From Sulfurovum sp. NBC37-1 (GTDB lineage: Bacteria; Campylobacterota; Campylobacteria; Campylobacterales; Sulfurovaceae): a DNA stretch of 64,000 nucleotides. Under the pieces are notes generated by a model. It made no database searches, was not told the origin of the DNA, and was given only the letters and a program-made list of their open reading frames with translations. The DNA lies in assembly GCF_000010345.1 (NCBI RefSeq), contig NC_009663.1, forward strand, positions 2,356,001-2,420,000, read 5' to 3'. The translations under genes and the position numbers were made by a program. This document shows positions 8,925-17,656 of this stretch, piece by piece. Each line of letters opens with the position of its first letter. The stretch's first letter is position 1.

Positions 8925-10253
8925 ATGAAAAAACTCGGTTTTGGGCTCATCGGACTTGTTCTGATCGCAGCGGTCTATTATTTTACGAACGGATCTGCAC
9001 AGGTCATCAGGCAGGCAAAGCAGCAGCTCAACAACGAATTGAGCACCCTGCAGCAGAGCGGTTTCTCTGTCAAAGAGAGAAAAAGTGAAAAGAAAAAAGA
9101 TCATTTCATCATCTCTTTCGATAACCCAGAAAAGATCGTACAGTACCTGAATACACAGGGTGCAGAGATGGCCCTTGAAGATGCCAAAGCACTCAAAGGC
9201 CTTCAGGTCGGTGTGGATGCCAAATACCTGCCCGATAGTTACAGCGCAGTCTCTCTTGATCTTTATCCTGTTGCGCTACCGAATGATATGATGAAAGAGC
9301 TGGAAGAGGAAGACAAAAAGCTGGTCAATCATCTCAGAGATATGCTTGCCCAAAAGGCATTGCTGCTTCATGTTGATTTCAACAAAATGCTTTCAGGTTT
9401 CAAAGGCTATATCAAAGATATCAATGAAACCATTGAAGAGGATGGTGAAAAAGCAACTATTGCAGCCAAAGGGATGACTTTTGAAGGAGAGACCAAAGAG
9501 GAGAAGATCAGTCAGTTTTCCCAGAAGATCGCGTTGCTCTCTCTTGATGCCGGCAAAGCGCTTCAGGTCAAAGTCTCTGACATCGACGGTGGCTATATCC
9601 GCACAGGTACCACACCCTACGATATCACTTCACGCTACCGCACCGGGTCCATTGCCGTTCATATGGAACCGCAACTTTCACTACAGATCAAAAATATTGA
9701 GAATGAAACAAAAAACAGCGTCAACCAGGGCCTGCTCAAAAGCATTGTAACCACCAAAGCTGAAACGGTGGAGATCAATCAGGCACAAAAAAAATATACG
9801 ATCGAGAAGAGCCTGTTTGACTTTACCGCTGAGAACCTCGATGTTGCTGCGCTTGAAGCATTACAGAAGACGGACCCTGGAGATGAAGCACGTATCAATC
9901 AACTCACCCAGCAGCTGCTTTCAAAAGGCATTGTCCTGACATTGAATAAATTTTCTGCCAAAAAGATCACAGAGAATGGAAAAAATCTGAACGGCTTCGA
10001 TATGAACGGTACAGTCAGCATTGCCAAATCTTTCGATATGAATGCCGTATCCCAGAATCCTCTTCTTGCACTCGATGCGATCGATATCAGGACGCATATT
10101 TCCGTCTCTGACGAACTCTATGCCCACATTTTCCAGGACCCAAGAGCGATGATCATGATGATGATGGTTCCGCCTGCGACAAAAGAGGGAAAGAAAATAT
10201 ACGATATCGTTTTTGTGAAAGGAAAAATAACTGTGAACGGAATTTCTTTCTAA
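8925..10253 (+). CDS. DUF945 (YdgA-like) membrane-anchored protein
   Basis: 442-aa protein with one N-terminal transmembrane helix (KLGFGLIGLVLIAAVYYF) and a long periplasmic beta-rich and helical domain resembling the YdgA/DUF945 family, whose function is unsettled. Ribosome-site placement (AAGGGA overlapping the aroC stop, 7 bases before the ATG) decides for the start at 8925 rather than an upstream in-frame ATG inside aroC. It is the last gene of the lapB-like/rnhA/rnc/aroC run and converges with rnhB, the two stops overlapping by four bases. Family call is by overall pattern, not a diagnostic motif. Confidence 0.65.
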   Translation: MKKLGFGLIGLVLIAAVYYFTNGSAQVIRQAKQQLNNELSTLQQSGFSVKERKSEKKKDHFIISFDNPEKIVQYLNTQGAEMALEDAKALKGLQVGVDAKYLPDSYSAVSLDLYPVALPNDMMKELEEEDKKLVNHLRDMLAQKALLLHVDFNKMLSGFKGYIKDINETIEEDGEKATIAAKGMTFEGETKEEKISQFSQKIALLSLDAGKALQVKVSDIDGGYIRTGTTPYDITSRYRTGSIAVHMEPQLSLQIKNIENETKNSVNQGLLKSIVTTKAETVEINQAQKKYTIEKSLFDFTAENLDVAALEALQKTDPGDEARINQLTQQLLSKGIVLTLNKFSAKKITENGKNLNGFDMNGTVSIAKSFDMNAVSQNPLLALDAIDIRTHISVSDELYAHIFQDPRAMIMMMMVPPATKEGKKIYDIVFVKGKITVNGISF

Positions 10254-10816
10254 AAGAGCGTAGGTTCGTCCAGGCCTTTCACCCGGAAGCTCCTGCGGTG
10301 TATTTCACACCTGTCATACTTCATCAAAGCCTCGATATGCGCTTTGGTACCATACCCTTTATGCTTTTCAAAGCCGTACTCTGGATAAATCTCGGCCATT
10401 TTTATCATCTCCCTGTCACGGGTTACTTTGGCCAAGATACTTGCCGCTGAGACTTCAGGGACCTTGTCGTCTGCCTTGACCATTGTACTGACATTATCTA
10501 CACCAAAAGTGCTGTTCCCGTCAAAGAGATATTTACATCCGTCAAGTGCATTTTGTATAGACTGTAAACCTTTCTGTAAACATTTTGAGATACCAAGATC
10601 ATCCACTTCTTTTGCCGAAAAAGAGACAATATGATACTCGGCATTTTCAAGCACGATCGTGTAGAGAGCTTCCCGTCTTTTCTCTGTCAACTTCTTGGAG
10701 TCCATCAGACCATCTATCGGCTTTTTCAGGACAACACCCGCCATGACCAGCGCCCCAGCCAAAGGCCCACGCCCTGCTTCATCAATGCCACAGAGGGGTT
10801 TTGTTTCATTTTGCAT
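10250..10816 (-). CDS. rnhB: Ribonuclease HII
   Basis: Cuts at single ribonucleotides embedded in DNA and removes RNA from hybrids. The 188-aa protein has the RNase HII active site: CGIDEAGRGPLAGALV (Asp-Glu pair, about residues 9-24), the later acidic residues in LFDGNSTFG and KADDKVPEVSAASILAKVTRD, and the C-terminal HKGYGTKAHIEAL motif. The length is typical. Convergent with the DUF945 gene. Its upstream side opens into the REP-palindrome region. Confidence 0.96.
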   Translation of the reverse strand: MQNETKPLCGIDEAGRGPLAGALVMAGVVLKKPIDGLMDSKKLTEKRREALYTIVLENAEYHIVSFSAKEVDDLGISKCLQKGLQSIQNALDGCKYLFDGNSTFGVDNVSTMVKADDKVPEVSAASILAKVTRDREMIKMAEIYPEYGFEKHKGYGTKAHIEALMKYDRCEIHRRSFRVKGLDEPTLF

Positions 10817-10856
10817 TTTATCTCCAAATTTGTGTTTATTTGTTGTTTATATTATT

Positions 10857-11283
10857 GGTGTTGTAAGGGTACAACACCCTACAGTATTTCACCCTATTAA
10901 ATTCAACTTACATTCCAACCGTAGGGTGTTGTTCCATGACAACACCAATTATCCGAACATTCAAAAACATTTCATATTTTGTGACAACCCAAGGTTTTTG
11001 GTGTTGTGAGGGCACAACACCCTACGAATGTCTCCATACATTTTATATATCTTCATTATTCATGATTTCCGTAGGGTGTTGTCCCCCGACAACACCTTTT
11101 TAATTTGAACCTCATACCAAGCCTAATTCTATTGCTATATCTCATTTCATTTTCCAAAATCATATTGATATTTCATTCACATTTTTGGTGTTGTGAGGGC
11201 ACAACACCCTACGAATGTCTCCATGCATTTTATATATCTTCATTATTCATGATTTCCGTAGGGTGTTGTCCCACGACAACACC
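10857..11283. repeat. Left REP-palindrome cluster (6 copies)
   Basis: Six near-identical 26-bp palindromes of the form GGTGTTGT-n6-ACAACACC plus CTAC at one end, alternating in orientation: 10857-10882, 10921-10946, 11000-11025, 11071-11096, 11187-11212 and 11258-11283. Stems are 8 bp and loops 5-6 bp (for example AAGGGT or GAGGGC). The CTAC/GTAG foot is always on the same arm, which gives each copy a polarity, as in REP elements. Copies are paired head to head about 38-65 bp apart. The same element recurs to 15089 and surrounds a REP-associated transposase, its probable mobiliser. Confidence 0.92.
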
Positions 11284-11326
11284 TTTTTAATTTGAACCTC
11301 ATACCAAGCCTAATTCTATTGCTATG
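10996..11326. repeat. Tandem duplication of about 145 bp at 187-bp offset
   Basis: The stretch from about 10996 to 11144 recurs almost base for base at about 11183-11326. It includes two REP palindromes, the spacer GAATGTCTCCAT and the tail CCTAATTCTATTGCTAT. The right copy contains the last codons and stop of the HNH nuclease gene, so the left copy is a detached duplicate of that gene's 3' end. Differences are a few point changes (for example CATACATT/CATGCATT), which indicates a recent duplication. Confidence 0.9.
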
Positions 11327-12201
11327 TCTTTTGTTAGTTTTGATAGTGGGCGTTTATGCAAATCATCTTCAAAAAGATATTCCCCAAACAAATCATGCTT
11401 AACCTCTTCTTCTGTTTTTTGTGTCAAATCTGCCAATTCTCTTAGGCGACTATCCGGATATTGTTTTCGTTTATTTATCATTTCTATGACTTTGTATTTG
11501 TGGTATTCGTAGCGTTCATTTAACATAAATCCATCTATATACTTTTTATAATCCAACGAAAAATCTTCTTTCAACAATAAAGCAAAATCTTTTTCTTTCT
11601 CTACTTGTAGATTCTTATTCATCATAAAAGTTCTAAATTTCACTTTATCATCAAAATCAAACTTCGCGGATGAAGGAGAGAGATTATCAATTTCATCTAT
11701 ACTTTTTACCTTAGAGTTACATGTATAACAAGAGGGTATCAAATTATATAGACTTAATGCCAAGTAAGGATATTTCTCCTTATCTATATAGTGATCAAGC
11801 GTAAAACCATTTTTAAATTTTCCATCAGATATTTTAAACTTATTGATAAACTCAATATTGCAGAAATAGCAAGTATCTACTTCTACTTTTTCTTCAAAAA
11901 ACTTTGATATTTTGGGTTGTGATTTTGAAAGTTTTACATTTGACGATTTATCATAATTAAAAAATTCTTTGACGATATTCTTTTTAGAACTATATTTTGT
12001 ATCTATCTTATTTTTTATTTTTACTAATTTTTCATATTCCCCATAAAGTAAATCTTCAAGTTCACATCCATCTAACTTTTTTTTAATATATTGATTGTAA
12101 TAGCTTTCGAATGTTCTATTTTGAAATTTTTGCATTTTTGTATTTGCAATAAGCTCATAGTACTCATCTGCTATATTTTTAGGATACGATACTTTTATCA
12201 T
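11299..12201 (-). CDS. HNH endonuclease, PtuB-like (Septu-type defence)
   Basis: 300-aa protein with a central HNH/zinc nuclease core: CYFCNIEF (CxxC), then LDHYIDKEKYPYLALSLYN (Asp-His pair) and SCYTCNSK (second CxxC), about residues 112-165. Flanking parts are Lys/Glu-rich helices. It starts at an ATGA overlap with the upstream ATPase gene, so the two are co-translated. An SMC-like ATPase followed by an HNH nuclease is the arrangement of Septu (PtuA/PtuB), where the ATPase senses phage and the nuclease cuts DNA. Other ATPase-HNH pairs, including retron effectors, look similar; no reverse transcriptase is present here. The pair is much more AT-rich than the neighbouring housekeeping genes, which suggests transfer. 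Confidence 0.8.
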   Translation of the reverse strand: MIKVSYPKNIADEYYELIANTKMQKFQNRTFESYYNQYIKKKLDGCELEDLLYGEYEKLVKIKNKIDTKYSSKKNIVKEFFNYDKSSNVKLSKSQPKISKFFEEKVEVDTCYFCNIEFINKFKISDGKFKNGFTLDHYIDKEKYPYLALSLYNLIPSCYTCNSKVKSIDEIDNLSPSSAKFDFDDKVKFRTFMMNKNLQVEKEKDFALLLKEDFSLDYKKYIDGFMLNERYEYHKYKVIEMINKRKQYPDSRLRELADLTQKTEEEVKHDLFGEYLFEDDLHKRPLSKLTKDIAIELGLV

Positions 12202-14099
12202 GGCAAACGCTCCAACTTATCAGCTTCTGCCCTTAATCGTTTTATCTCTTCTTGTTTAGCCTCATCATGTCCCCATAAAATATTCTCTATATCTCTTAAA
12301 TGGTTTTTGATAACCTGCTTTAAATAATCTTCACCAATGATTGACTGTGTTTGCCAAAATCTTTTTTTCTTTTCTTTATATCTGGCTTTTACTAGGTCAA
12401 AGTTACTTTTTTCTTTTTTCTCCTCTTCCTCTATCTCGTTATGAAACTCTATAATCTCATTTATCTTCCCCTTAGCAAACTCTCCCATAAGCCCATCTTC
12501 CATGAAAAAACTGTCACTTAATAAGGTTTGGATGTTTGCTCCAAAGGTTTGTTTTTTTTCTTTTAGTCCATTAACTACTTTACAGTTTCCTTTTTCATTT
12601 TTATCTAGGAAGATTATGTTTTGTTTTGAAATGTCGGATAGGAGGAATGGTGAGTGTGTTGTGAAAAGTAAATGTAAATTTACTTTTCTTGATTCTTGTA
12701 TATTATGAAAAATATACATTAAATGTTTTAGTATTCTTTTTTGCCAATCAGGATGAAATGACAACTCTATCTCATCAAATAATACTATCCCTTTATAATT
12801 ATCTTCTAGCTTGAATAAAGTATATGCATAATTTGTTAGAATATTCAAATAAAGTTTTTCTCCCGAGCTAAGATTTAAAAACGAATGACTTTTATCGTTG
12901 TTTTTAAAAAAATTAACCCTTAATACTTTTTCATTCAATAAATCTTTTTCTAGCGCACTTTCGATAACATTTTCAATTGTTACATCATCAATACTATATG
13001 TCTTACTTTTATAAATATTAGGTTTATCAAAATTATATTTTTTTATGATTCTATCAACTACTTCTACACTATAATCCTCAGGCAAGAAACTATCTCTTAC
13101 TCTTTTTTTTAGATTGTTAAATGATGGTTTCAGTGCTTCAAGGCAAACATCTAAAACTTTTTTGTATTCCTCCTCTCCAAAATCCTTTTGTTTAAATAGC
13201 TCTTTAACTTTATTAAAAATATTTTTCTTTAAATACTCTTCATCTTCTTCGTTACTACGCTGATCCAAATCATCATATCTTCTAATGCTTCTACTCTTTT
13301 CGATCAAGAATAAGGAAAGAGCCCTATATAACGCACTTTTAGTATCTTCTTCTGTCCGTCCAAAAGATAATAACTCATTGCTATCTTCTGAAATTATTAA
13401 TTTTTCATATAATTTATCACCAATGAACCATGCACCTAGCTCATTTATATGTAGCTCTACTTGAAAATCAGTGAATATTAGATTTTTATCCACAAAATCA
13501 AAAAAGTCTTTTTTATATTTGAGTATATTTAGAAATTTTTGATTAAAATTATCATATACATCTTTGCTCTTCATCATTGGAGTATCTGGCTGGATACCAT
13601 TATAAAATTTATCATAAGTTTTCAAATTCTTTAGTTGCTTATTGTGAGTTATATCACTAATACAATTGGAAAATGATATAAGTGACATTTGAGTTCTATC
13701 AGAAAAATGTGCAGGGGATTTGATTTTAGTATTATTATTAATATTAATAAAATCTTTAAAAGGTTTTCTACTATGAATCTCATAATTATTACATTGGAGA
13801 CTAAAGTTATCACCTTTTTTATAAAGAAAATAGGTTTTATCTTCTTCACTTCTAATTTGCCCTTGCCAATACAAATATGTTAATACCTCTAAAACACTAC
13901 TCTTCCCACTCCCATTCTTTCCAACAATAGCCGTTACATTAATATTGTCACCAAAGAAATTTTCTATGTAGTCATCGTTCTCATCTATGGTTAATTCATT
14001 TTTATCTTCATCATAATGACAATTAAATTTTGGAGAAAAATTAAACCCCTGCCTATGAATATTTTTATACTCCTCCACCCACAAATAGACAAGCTCCAT
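12198..14099 (-). CDS. AAA15/SMC-like ATPase, PtuA-like (Septu-type defence)
   Basis: 633-aa ATPase with an ABC-type split nucleotide site. Walker A is VGKNGSGKSS (about residue 60), the signature motif is NLSSGEKLYLNIL (about 430), Walker B with the catalytic Glu is GIVLFDEIELSFHPDW, and the switch His is in LFTTHSPFLL. The long middle part is helical and charged, without a recognisable extra domain. A Lys/Glu-rich C-terminal tail follows. It overlaps the HNH gene by four bases. By family knowledge, such ATPases act as sensor or scaffold for the nuclease in Septu-like anti-phage systems. There is no TOPRIM domain, which argues against an OLD nuclease. Confidence 0.82.
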   Translation of the reverse strand: MELVYLWVEEYKNIHRQGFNFSPKFNCHYDEDKNELTIDENDDYIENFFGDNINVTAIVGKNGSGKSSVLEVLTYLYWQGQIRSEEDKTYFLYKKGDNFSLQCNNYEIHSRKPFKDFININNNTKIKSPAHFSDRTQMSLISFSNCISDITHNKQLKNLKTYDKFYNGIQPDTPMMKSKDVYDNFNQKFLNILKYKKDFFDFVDKNLIFTDFQVELHINELGAWFIGDKLYEKLIISEDSNELLSFGRTEEDTKSALYRALSLFLIEKSRSIRRYDDLDQRSNEEDEEYLKKNIFNKVKELFKQKDFGEEEYKKVLDVCLEALKPSFNNLKKRVRDSFLPEDYSVEVVDRIIKKYNFDKPNIYKSKTYSIDDVTIENVIESALEKDLLNEKVLRVNFFKNNDKSHSFLNLSSGEKLYLNILTNYAYTLFKLEDNYKGIVLFDEIELSFHPDWQKRILKHLMYIFHNIQESRKVNLHLLFTTHSPFLLSDISKQNIIFLDKNEKGNCKVVNGLKEKKQTFGANIQTLLSDSFFMEDGLMGEFAKGKINEIIEFHNEIEEEEKKEKSNFDLVKARYKEKKKRFWQTQSIIGEDYLKQVIKNHLRDIENILWGHDEAKQEEIKRLRAEADKLERLP

Positions 14100-14142
14100 A
14101 CTTTCCCTTTGAAATCATTGTAATAATTATACCCAAATTCAT

Positions 14143-14445
14143 GGTGTTGTCGTGGGACAACACCCTACCAAATATTTCACCATTATCAAACCTGTTTTAC
14201 ATTCTAACTGTAGGGTGTTGTACCCTTACAACACCGATAATTTAAACGGCAATATAATCATACATACGTCACACATTCATATTGATGGCATTGTCCCCAT
14301 GACAACACACCACTATTATCAAACCTATTTTACATACCAACCGTAGGGTGTTGTACCCCTACAACACCGAAAATTCAAACGTATACAAAAATCGTATATA
14401 CACAATCATTCATATTTGCGGTGTTGTCGTGGGACAACACCCTAC
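14143..14445. repeat. Middle REP-palindrome cluster (4 good copies, 1 degenerate)
   Basis: Same 26-bp palindrome as the left cluster, at 14143-14168, 14210-14235, 14343-14368 and 14420-14445. A decayed copy lies near 14286-14308 (ATTGTCCCCATGACAAC). Orientation again alternates. The spacers share short words with each other (TTTCACCATTATCAAACCTGTTTTACATTC-like blocks near 14177-14207 and 14312-14340), so whole pairs were probably duplicated. The cluster fills the 413 bp between the ATPase start and the transposase start; no gene is visible in it. Confidence 0.9.
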
Positions 14446-14512
14446 GATATATCAAAATATAGCAATTTGACATATTTTTAATATTCCATTAGCATCTGTG
14501 CTATTCTACATT

Positions 14513-14989
14513 ATGTCAAATTACACCCGATTATACCTTGATGGCTATAGCTACTTCATCACCATTGTCACGCAAGGCAGAAACCCTATACTTATTGACA
14601 ACATTTCCCTGTTACGTGACAGCTTCAAACGAAGCAAACAAAGGTATGATTATCATATAGATGCCATCATTATTTTACCGGATCATATCCATATGATCAT
14701 CACTCCCAAACACCCCCAAGACTACTCTAAAATTATCACACACATCAAACGAAGTTTTGTTTACGGCTTAGACAAAAACCTAAAAGAAGAAGCCAGAGAA
14801 AAACTCACCTCCTCCAGCTACCATCGTAAACTCTCTGGCATCTGGCAAAAAAGATTTTATGAACACACCATAAGAGATGAAAAAGATTGGCTAGAGAAAA
14901 TGAACTATATACAACATAATGCGGTAAAACATGAATATGCCGAGACTTGGAAACAATGGCAATATTCATCATTCATAAAAAACCCGTAG
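14513..14989 (+). CDS. REP-associated tyrosine transposase (RAYT, Y1 HUH family)
   Basis: 158-aa single-strand DNA transposase of the IS200/IS605-related Y1 family. It shows the HUH metal motif ILPDHIHMII (about residues 55-64) and the catalytic Tyr region MNYIQHNAVKHEYAETW (about 130-146), typical of RAYTs. The first ATG (14513) gives MSNYTRLYLDG; an upstream GTG-type extension adds nothing conserved. It is surrounded on both sides by the 26-bp palindromes, the expected substrates. The TAG stop (14987-14989) lies inside the first bases of a palindrome (14986-15011). Confidence 0.92.
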   Translation: MSNYTRLYLDGYSYFITIVTQGRNPILIDNISLLRDSFKRSKQRYDYHIDAIIILPDHIHMIITPKHPQDYSKIITHIKRSFVYGLDKNLKEEAREKLTSSSYHRKLSGIWQKRFYEHTIRDEKDWLEKMNYIQHNAVKHEYAETWKQWQYSSFIKNP

Positions 14990-15089
14990 GGTGTTGTACC
15001 CCTACAACACCGAAAAATAAAACGTGTGAAACATTTGATACTCATTAACATATTTCGATAAATGGTGTTGTGAGGGCACAACACCCTAC
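14986..15089. repeat. REP-palindrome pair at the RAYT 3' end and recQ 3' end
   Basis: Two palindromes in opposite orientation, 14986-15011 and 15064-15089, separated by 52 bp of AT-rich sequence. The first contains the stop codon of the transposase gene (GTAGGG), the second contains the stop codon of recQ on the minus strand (CCCTAC). They can also act as a bidirectional hairpin terminator between these convergent genes. Confidence 0.9.
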
Positions 15090-16864
15090 ACTGCCAACAA
15101 CTCCAAAAACGCCTCTCCGTACCTCTCGAACTTCACTTCTCCTATGCCATGCACCTCCAGCATCTCATCTTTTGTTTGCGGTTGCTTATTGCTAAGGTCC
15201 TTGAGCGTCTTGTCCGAAAAGACGATGTAAGGAGGTATGCCTTTCTCCGATGCGATCTTCGTGCGCAAGTCTCTCAGTTTGTCATACATCTCGACATCAT
15301 AGTCGTCAAAATAAGTGACCTTGCGTTTTGGCTTGGCCTTTTGGACCGCCAAGCGTTCTTTTTTCAACTTGATACCATGTGCACCCTTGATGACCTCAAC
15401 CCCGAAGTTCGTCAATTTGTAAACCTTGAACTCACCTATTTCTACCGCACCGAGTTCCAGAAGCTTGTCTCCGATGGTCATCCACTGTGCTTTGCTGTAC
15501 TCCTCTCCTATGCCGTAGACGGAAAGCGTATCGTGCCCGTTTTGAAGCACGCGCTGTTCTTTGCTTCCCCTGAGCACATCGATCACATAATGCAGTCCGA
15601 ACTTCTGTTCGGTACGCAGGATGGTCGAAAGCAGCATCCGTGAAGCCGTTGTAATGTCAACCTTTTCACTCTGTGTTGTCGTACAGTTGTCACACTTCTC
15701 ACCGCAGGCCTCAATACGATCATCAAAATAGGCGGCGATGCTCTGGTGACGGCAATTCTCCGAGTTGGCAAAACGCACCATGCTGTCAAGCTTGTTGAAT
15801 GCATGCTGCTTGTAAGGTGTTTCGGGAAGGTCCTCTATGAACATCTTCTGCTGTACAATGTCCTGCGCAGAAAAGAGCAGCAGGGTTTCCGCTTCCAGGC
15901 CATCCCTGCCTGCACGTCCGATCTCCTGATAAAAATTCTCCAGTGTTTTGGGCAGTGTCATATGTACCACAAAACGGATATTGCTCTTGTCGATCCCCAT
16001 ACCGAATGCGATGGTCGCCACAACGATCTGCACCCGATCGGCCACAAAGTCCGCATAGGTCGCATTCTTCTCCGCCGTTGGCAGCCCTGCATGGTATGCC
16101 TTTGCTTCTATGCCTTTGTTCTGAAGGAAATGGGCAACCGATTCGGTAGATTTGCGTGAAAGGGTATAGATGATCCCGGATTCTCCCTGATGAGACTTGA
16201 GAAATTCCAGCAACTGTTCACGCCCGTCTTTAATCCGGTGTCGGGAGTGGATGGTCAGGTTTTCACGAAAGAGAGAACCCCTGACACGCTTGGGGTTCTG
16301 CAAACCAAGATTTGATGCTATATCCTCTTCTACCGCCTTGGTCGCTGTCGCCGTAAAAGCAGCGACGGGGGTTGTAGCGAACTGTTCTTTGAGGAGGGAA
16401 AGCCGCCGGTAATTCTCCCTGAACTCATGCCCCCATTCACTCACACAGTGTGCCTCATCTATAACAAAGAAGTTGATGTCAAGCTGATGCAGCATATTGA
16501 GAAAATAGGCATTGGTCAAACGTTCCGGTGCAACATAAAGCAATTTGATCTCTCCGCGCTGGAGCTGTGCTTCAATCTGCCGGCTCTCTTCCATATCTTG
16601 CATACTTGAAAGCATGGCGGCAGAGATGCCGTTCGCTCTGAGCGCGATCACCTGGTCATGCATGAGTGCCAAAAGAGGAGAAACGACGACCGTCACGCCT
16701 TCCATCAACAGCGTGGGAAGCTGGTAGCAGAGCGATTTTCCTCCTCCTGTGGGAAGGATCATCAGCACATCCTCTCTGTTCAGGATGGCATCCACTACCT
16801 CTTCCTGCAGCGGTCTGAAAGTCTTGTGTCCAAAATAATCTTCGAGTGTTTGCAGTTTATTCAT
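15086..16864 (-). CDS. recQ: ATP-dependent DNA helicase RecQ
   Basis: 3'-5' DNA helicase for recombination and fork repair. The 592-aa protein has the superfamily 2 motifs in order: FRPLQEEVVDAIL, MILPTGGGKSLCYQLP (Walker A), FVIDEAHCVSEWGH (DEAH box), AFTATAT, and in the second RecA domain FGMGIDKSNIRFVVH and YQEIGRAGRDG. The RQC zinc site (CRHQSIAAYFDD, CGEKCDNC) and a C-terminal HRDC domain (LRDLRTKIASEKGIPPYIVF) follow. The last codons LLAV are followed directly by a TAG that lies inside a REP palindrome, so the native 3' end may have been slightly altered by repeat insertion. Confidence 0.97.
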   Translation of the reverse strand: MNKLQTLEDYFGHKTFRPLQEEVVDAILNREDVLMILPTGGGKSLCYQLPTLLMEGVTVVVSPLLALMHDQVIALRANGISAAMLSSMQDMEESRQIEAQLQRGEIKLLYVAPERLTNAYFLNMLHQLDINFFVIDEAHCVSEWGHEFRENYRRLSLLKEQFATTPVAAFTATATKAVEEDIASNLGLQNPKRVRGSLFRENLTIHSRHRIKDGREQLLEFLKSHQGESGIIYTLSRKSTESVAHFLQNKGIEAKAYHAGLPTAEKNATYADFVADRVQIVVATIAFGMGIDKSNIRFVVHMTLPKTLENFYQEIGRAGRDGLEAETLLLFSAQDIVQQKMFIEDLPETPYKQHAFNKLDSMVRFANSENCRHQSIAAYFDDRIEACGEKCDNCTTTQSEKVDITTASRMLLSTILRTEQKFGLHYVIDVLRGSKEQRVLQNGHDTLSVYGIGEEYSKAQWMTIGDKLLELGAVEIGEFKVYKLTNFGVEVIKGAHGIKLKKERLAVQKAKPKRKVTYFDDYDVEMYDKLRDLRTKIASEKGIPPYIVFSDKTLKDLSNKQPQTKDEMLEVHGIGEVKFERYGEAFLELLAV

Positions 16865-16923
16865 AATGGCAGTGTAACTTCTTTCTTTTCATAGATACAT
16901 AAAAATGTCATATTGACATATTT

Positions 16924-17610
16924 TTAATGAAATTTATATCCGACACCCCATACCGGATGGAAATAATTCTGATCATTTTGCGGGTCTATTTTGTTCTTCA
17001 AACGGTTGATGGCCACATTGACCGCATTGTCATTGACACCTTCTCCCTCCTGTCCCCACGCTTCCTGCCGGAGGAAATCACGTGTCAGGGGTTTGTCTAT
17101 ATTTTTCAAAAAAGTATGGAGAAGGTTGAATTCAAGATTGGTAAGAGAAATCAACTCGTCATTGACAAAAAGTTTCTTGTGTACAAGGTCCATTGTCAAC
17201 ATTTTATATTTGATACGTTCCTGCTTCTGAAGGACACCGGCACGCTTAAGCAATGCCTTGATACGAAGTGTCAACTCTCTTGGGTTGAACGGTTTACAGA
17301 TATAGTCATCTCCGCCTGCATTAAACCCTTCTTCAAGCTCCGACTCCTGGTCTTTTGCCGTCAGGAAAATGACGGGAATGTCATACCCTATAGCACGAAG
17401 GTAAGCTATAAATTCACTTCCCTCCATTCCCGGAAGATTGCGGTCTACCAGCATAAGAGAAGGAGTCTCCTCTTCAAGGAACTGCTCTACATTCTCTGTT
17501 GAAAGAAAACCCGTTACAGTATACCCCTCTTTAGAGAGGTGATACTCCAAAAGCTCCAAAAGGTCCTCTTCATCTTCAATAACGATGATCTCTATACTAT
17601 CTTTCTGCAT
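16924..17610 (-). CDS. PhoB-like response regulator (paralogue 1)
   Basis: 228-aa OmpR/PhoB-family regulator. The receiver domain (1-120) has the acidic pocket EDEED, the phospho-acceptor Asp in LMLVDRNLPG and the switch Lys in CKPFNPREL. The C-terminal winged-helix DNA-binding domain (about 135-228) has LTNLEFNLLHTFLKN and NVAINRLKNKIDP. It is last in the pstC-pstA-pstB-phoU run, on the same strand. It is strongly similar to the second regulator at 22126-22809, including the receiver sentence GFLSTENVEQF. No histidine kinase lies in the window. Control of the phosphate regulon is inferred from context. Confidence 0.88.
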   Translation of the reverse strand: MQKDSIEIIVIEDEEDLLELLEYHLSKEGYTVTGFLSTENVEQFLEEETPSLMLVDRNLPGMEGSEFIAYLRAIGYDIPVIFLTAKDQESELEEGFNAGGDDYICKPFNPRELTLRIKALLKRAGVLQKQERIKYKMLTMDLVHKKLFVNDELISLTNLEFNLLHTFLKNIDKPLTRDFLRQEAWGQEGEGVNDNAVNVAINRLKNKIDPQNDQNYFHPVWGVGYKFH

Positions 17611-17656
17611 ACATCATTATAGCATAGAGGGTACAAGAAAGCCTTGCGTTATACGC

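Noticed and set aside
11299-14099. Retron with ATPase-HNH effectors
   Set aside because: No reverse transcriptase gene or msr/msd-like region is visible in the surrounding DNA.
10857-15089. Regularly recurring 26-bp repeats as a CRISPR array
   Set aside because: Orientation alternates, spacing is irregular (38 bp to kilobases), the repeats flank genes and there are no cas genes. They behave as REP palindromes with a RAYT.
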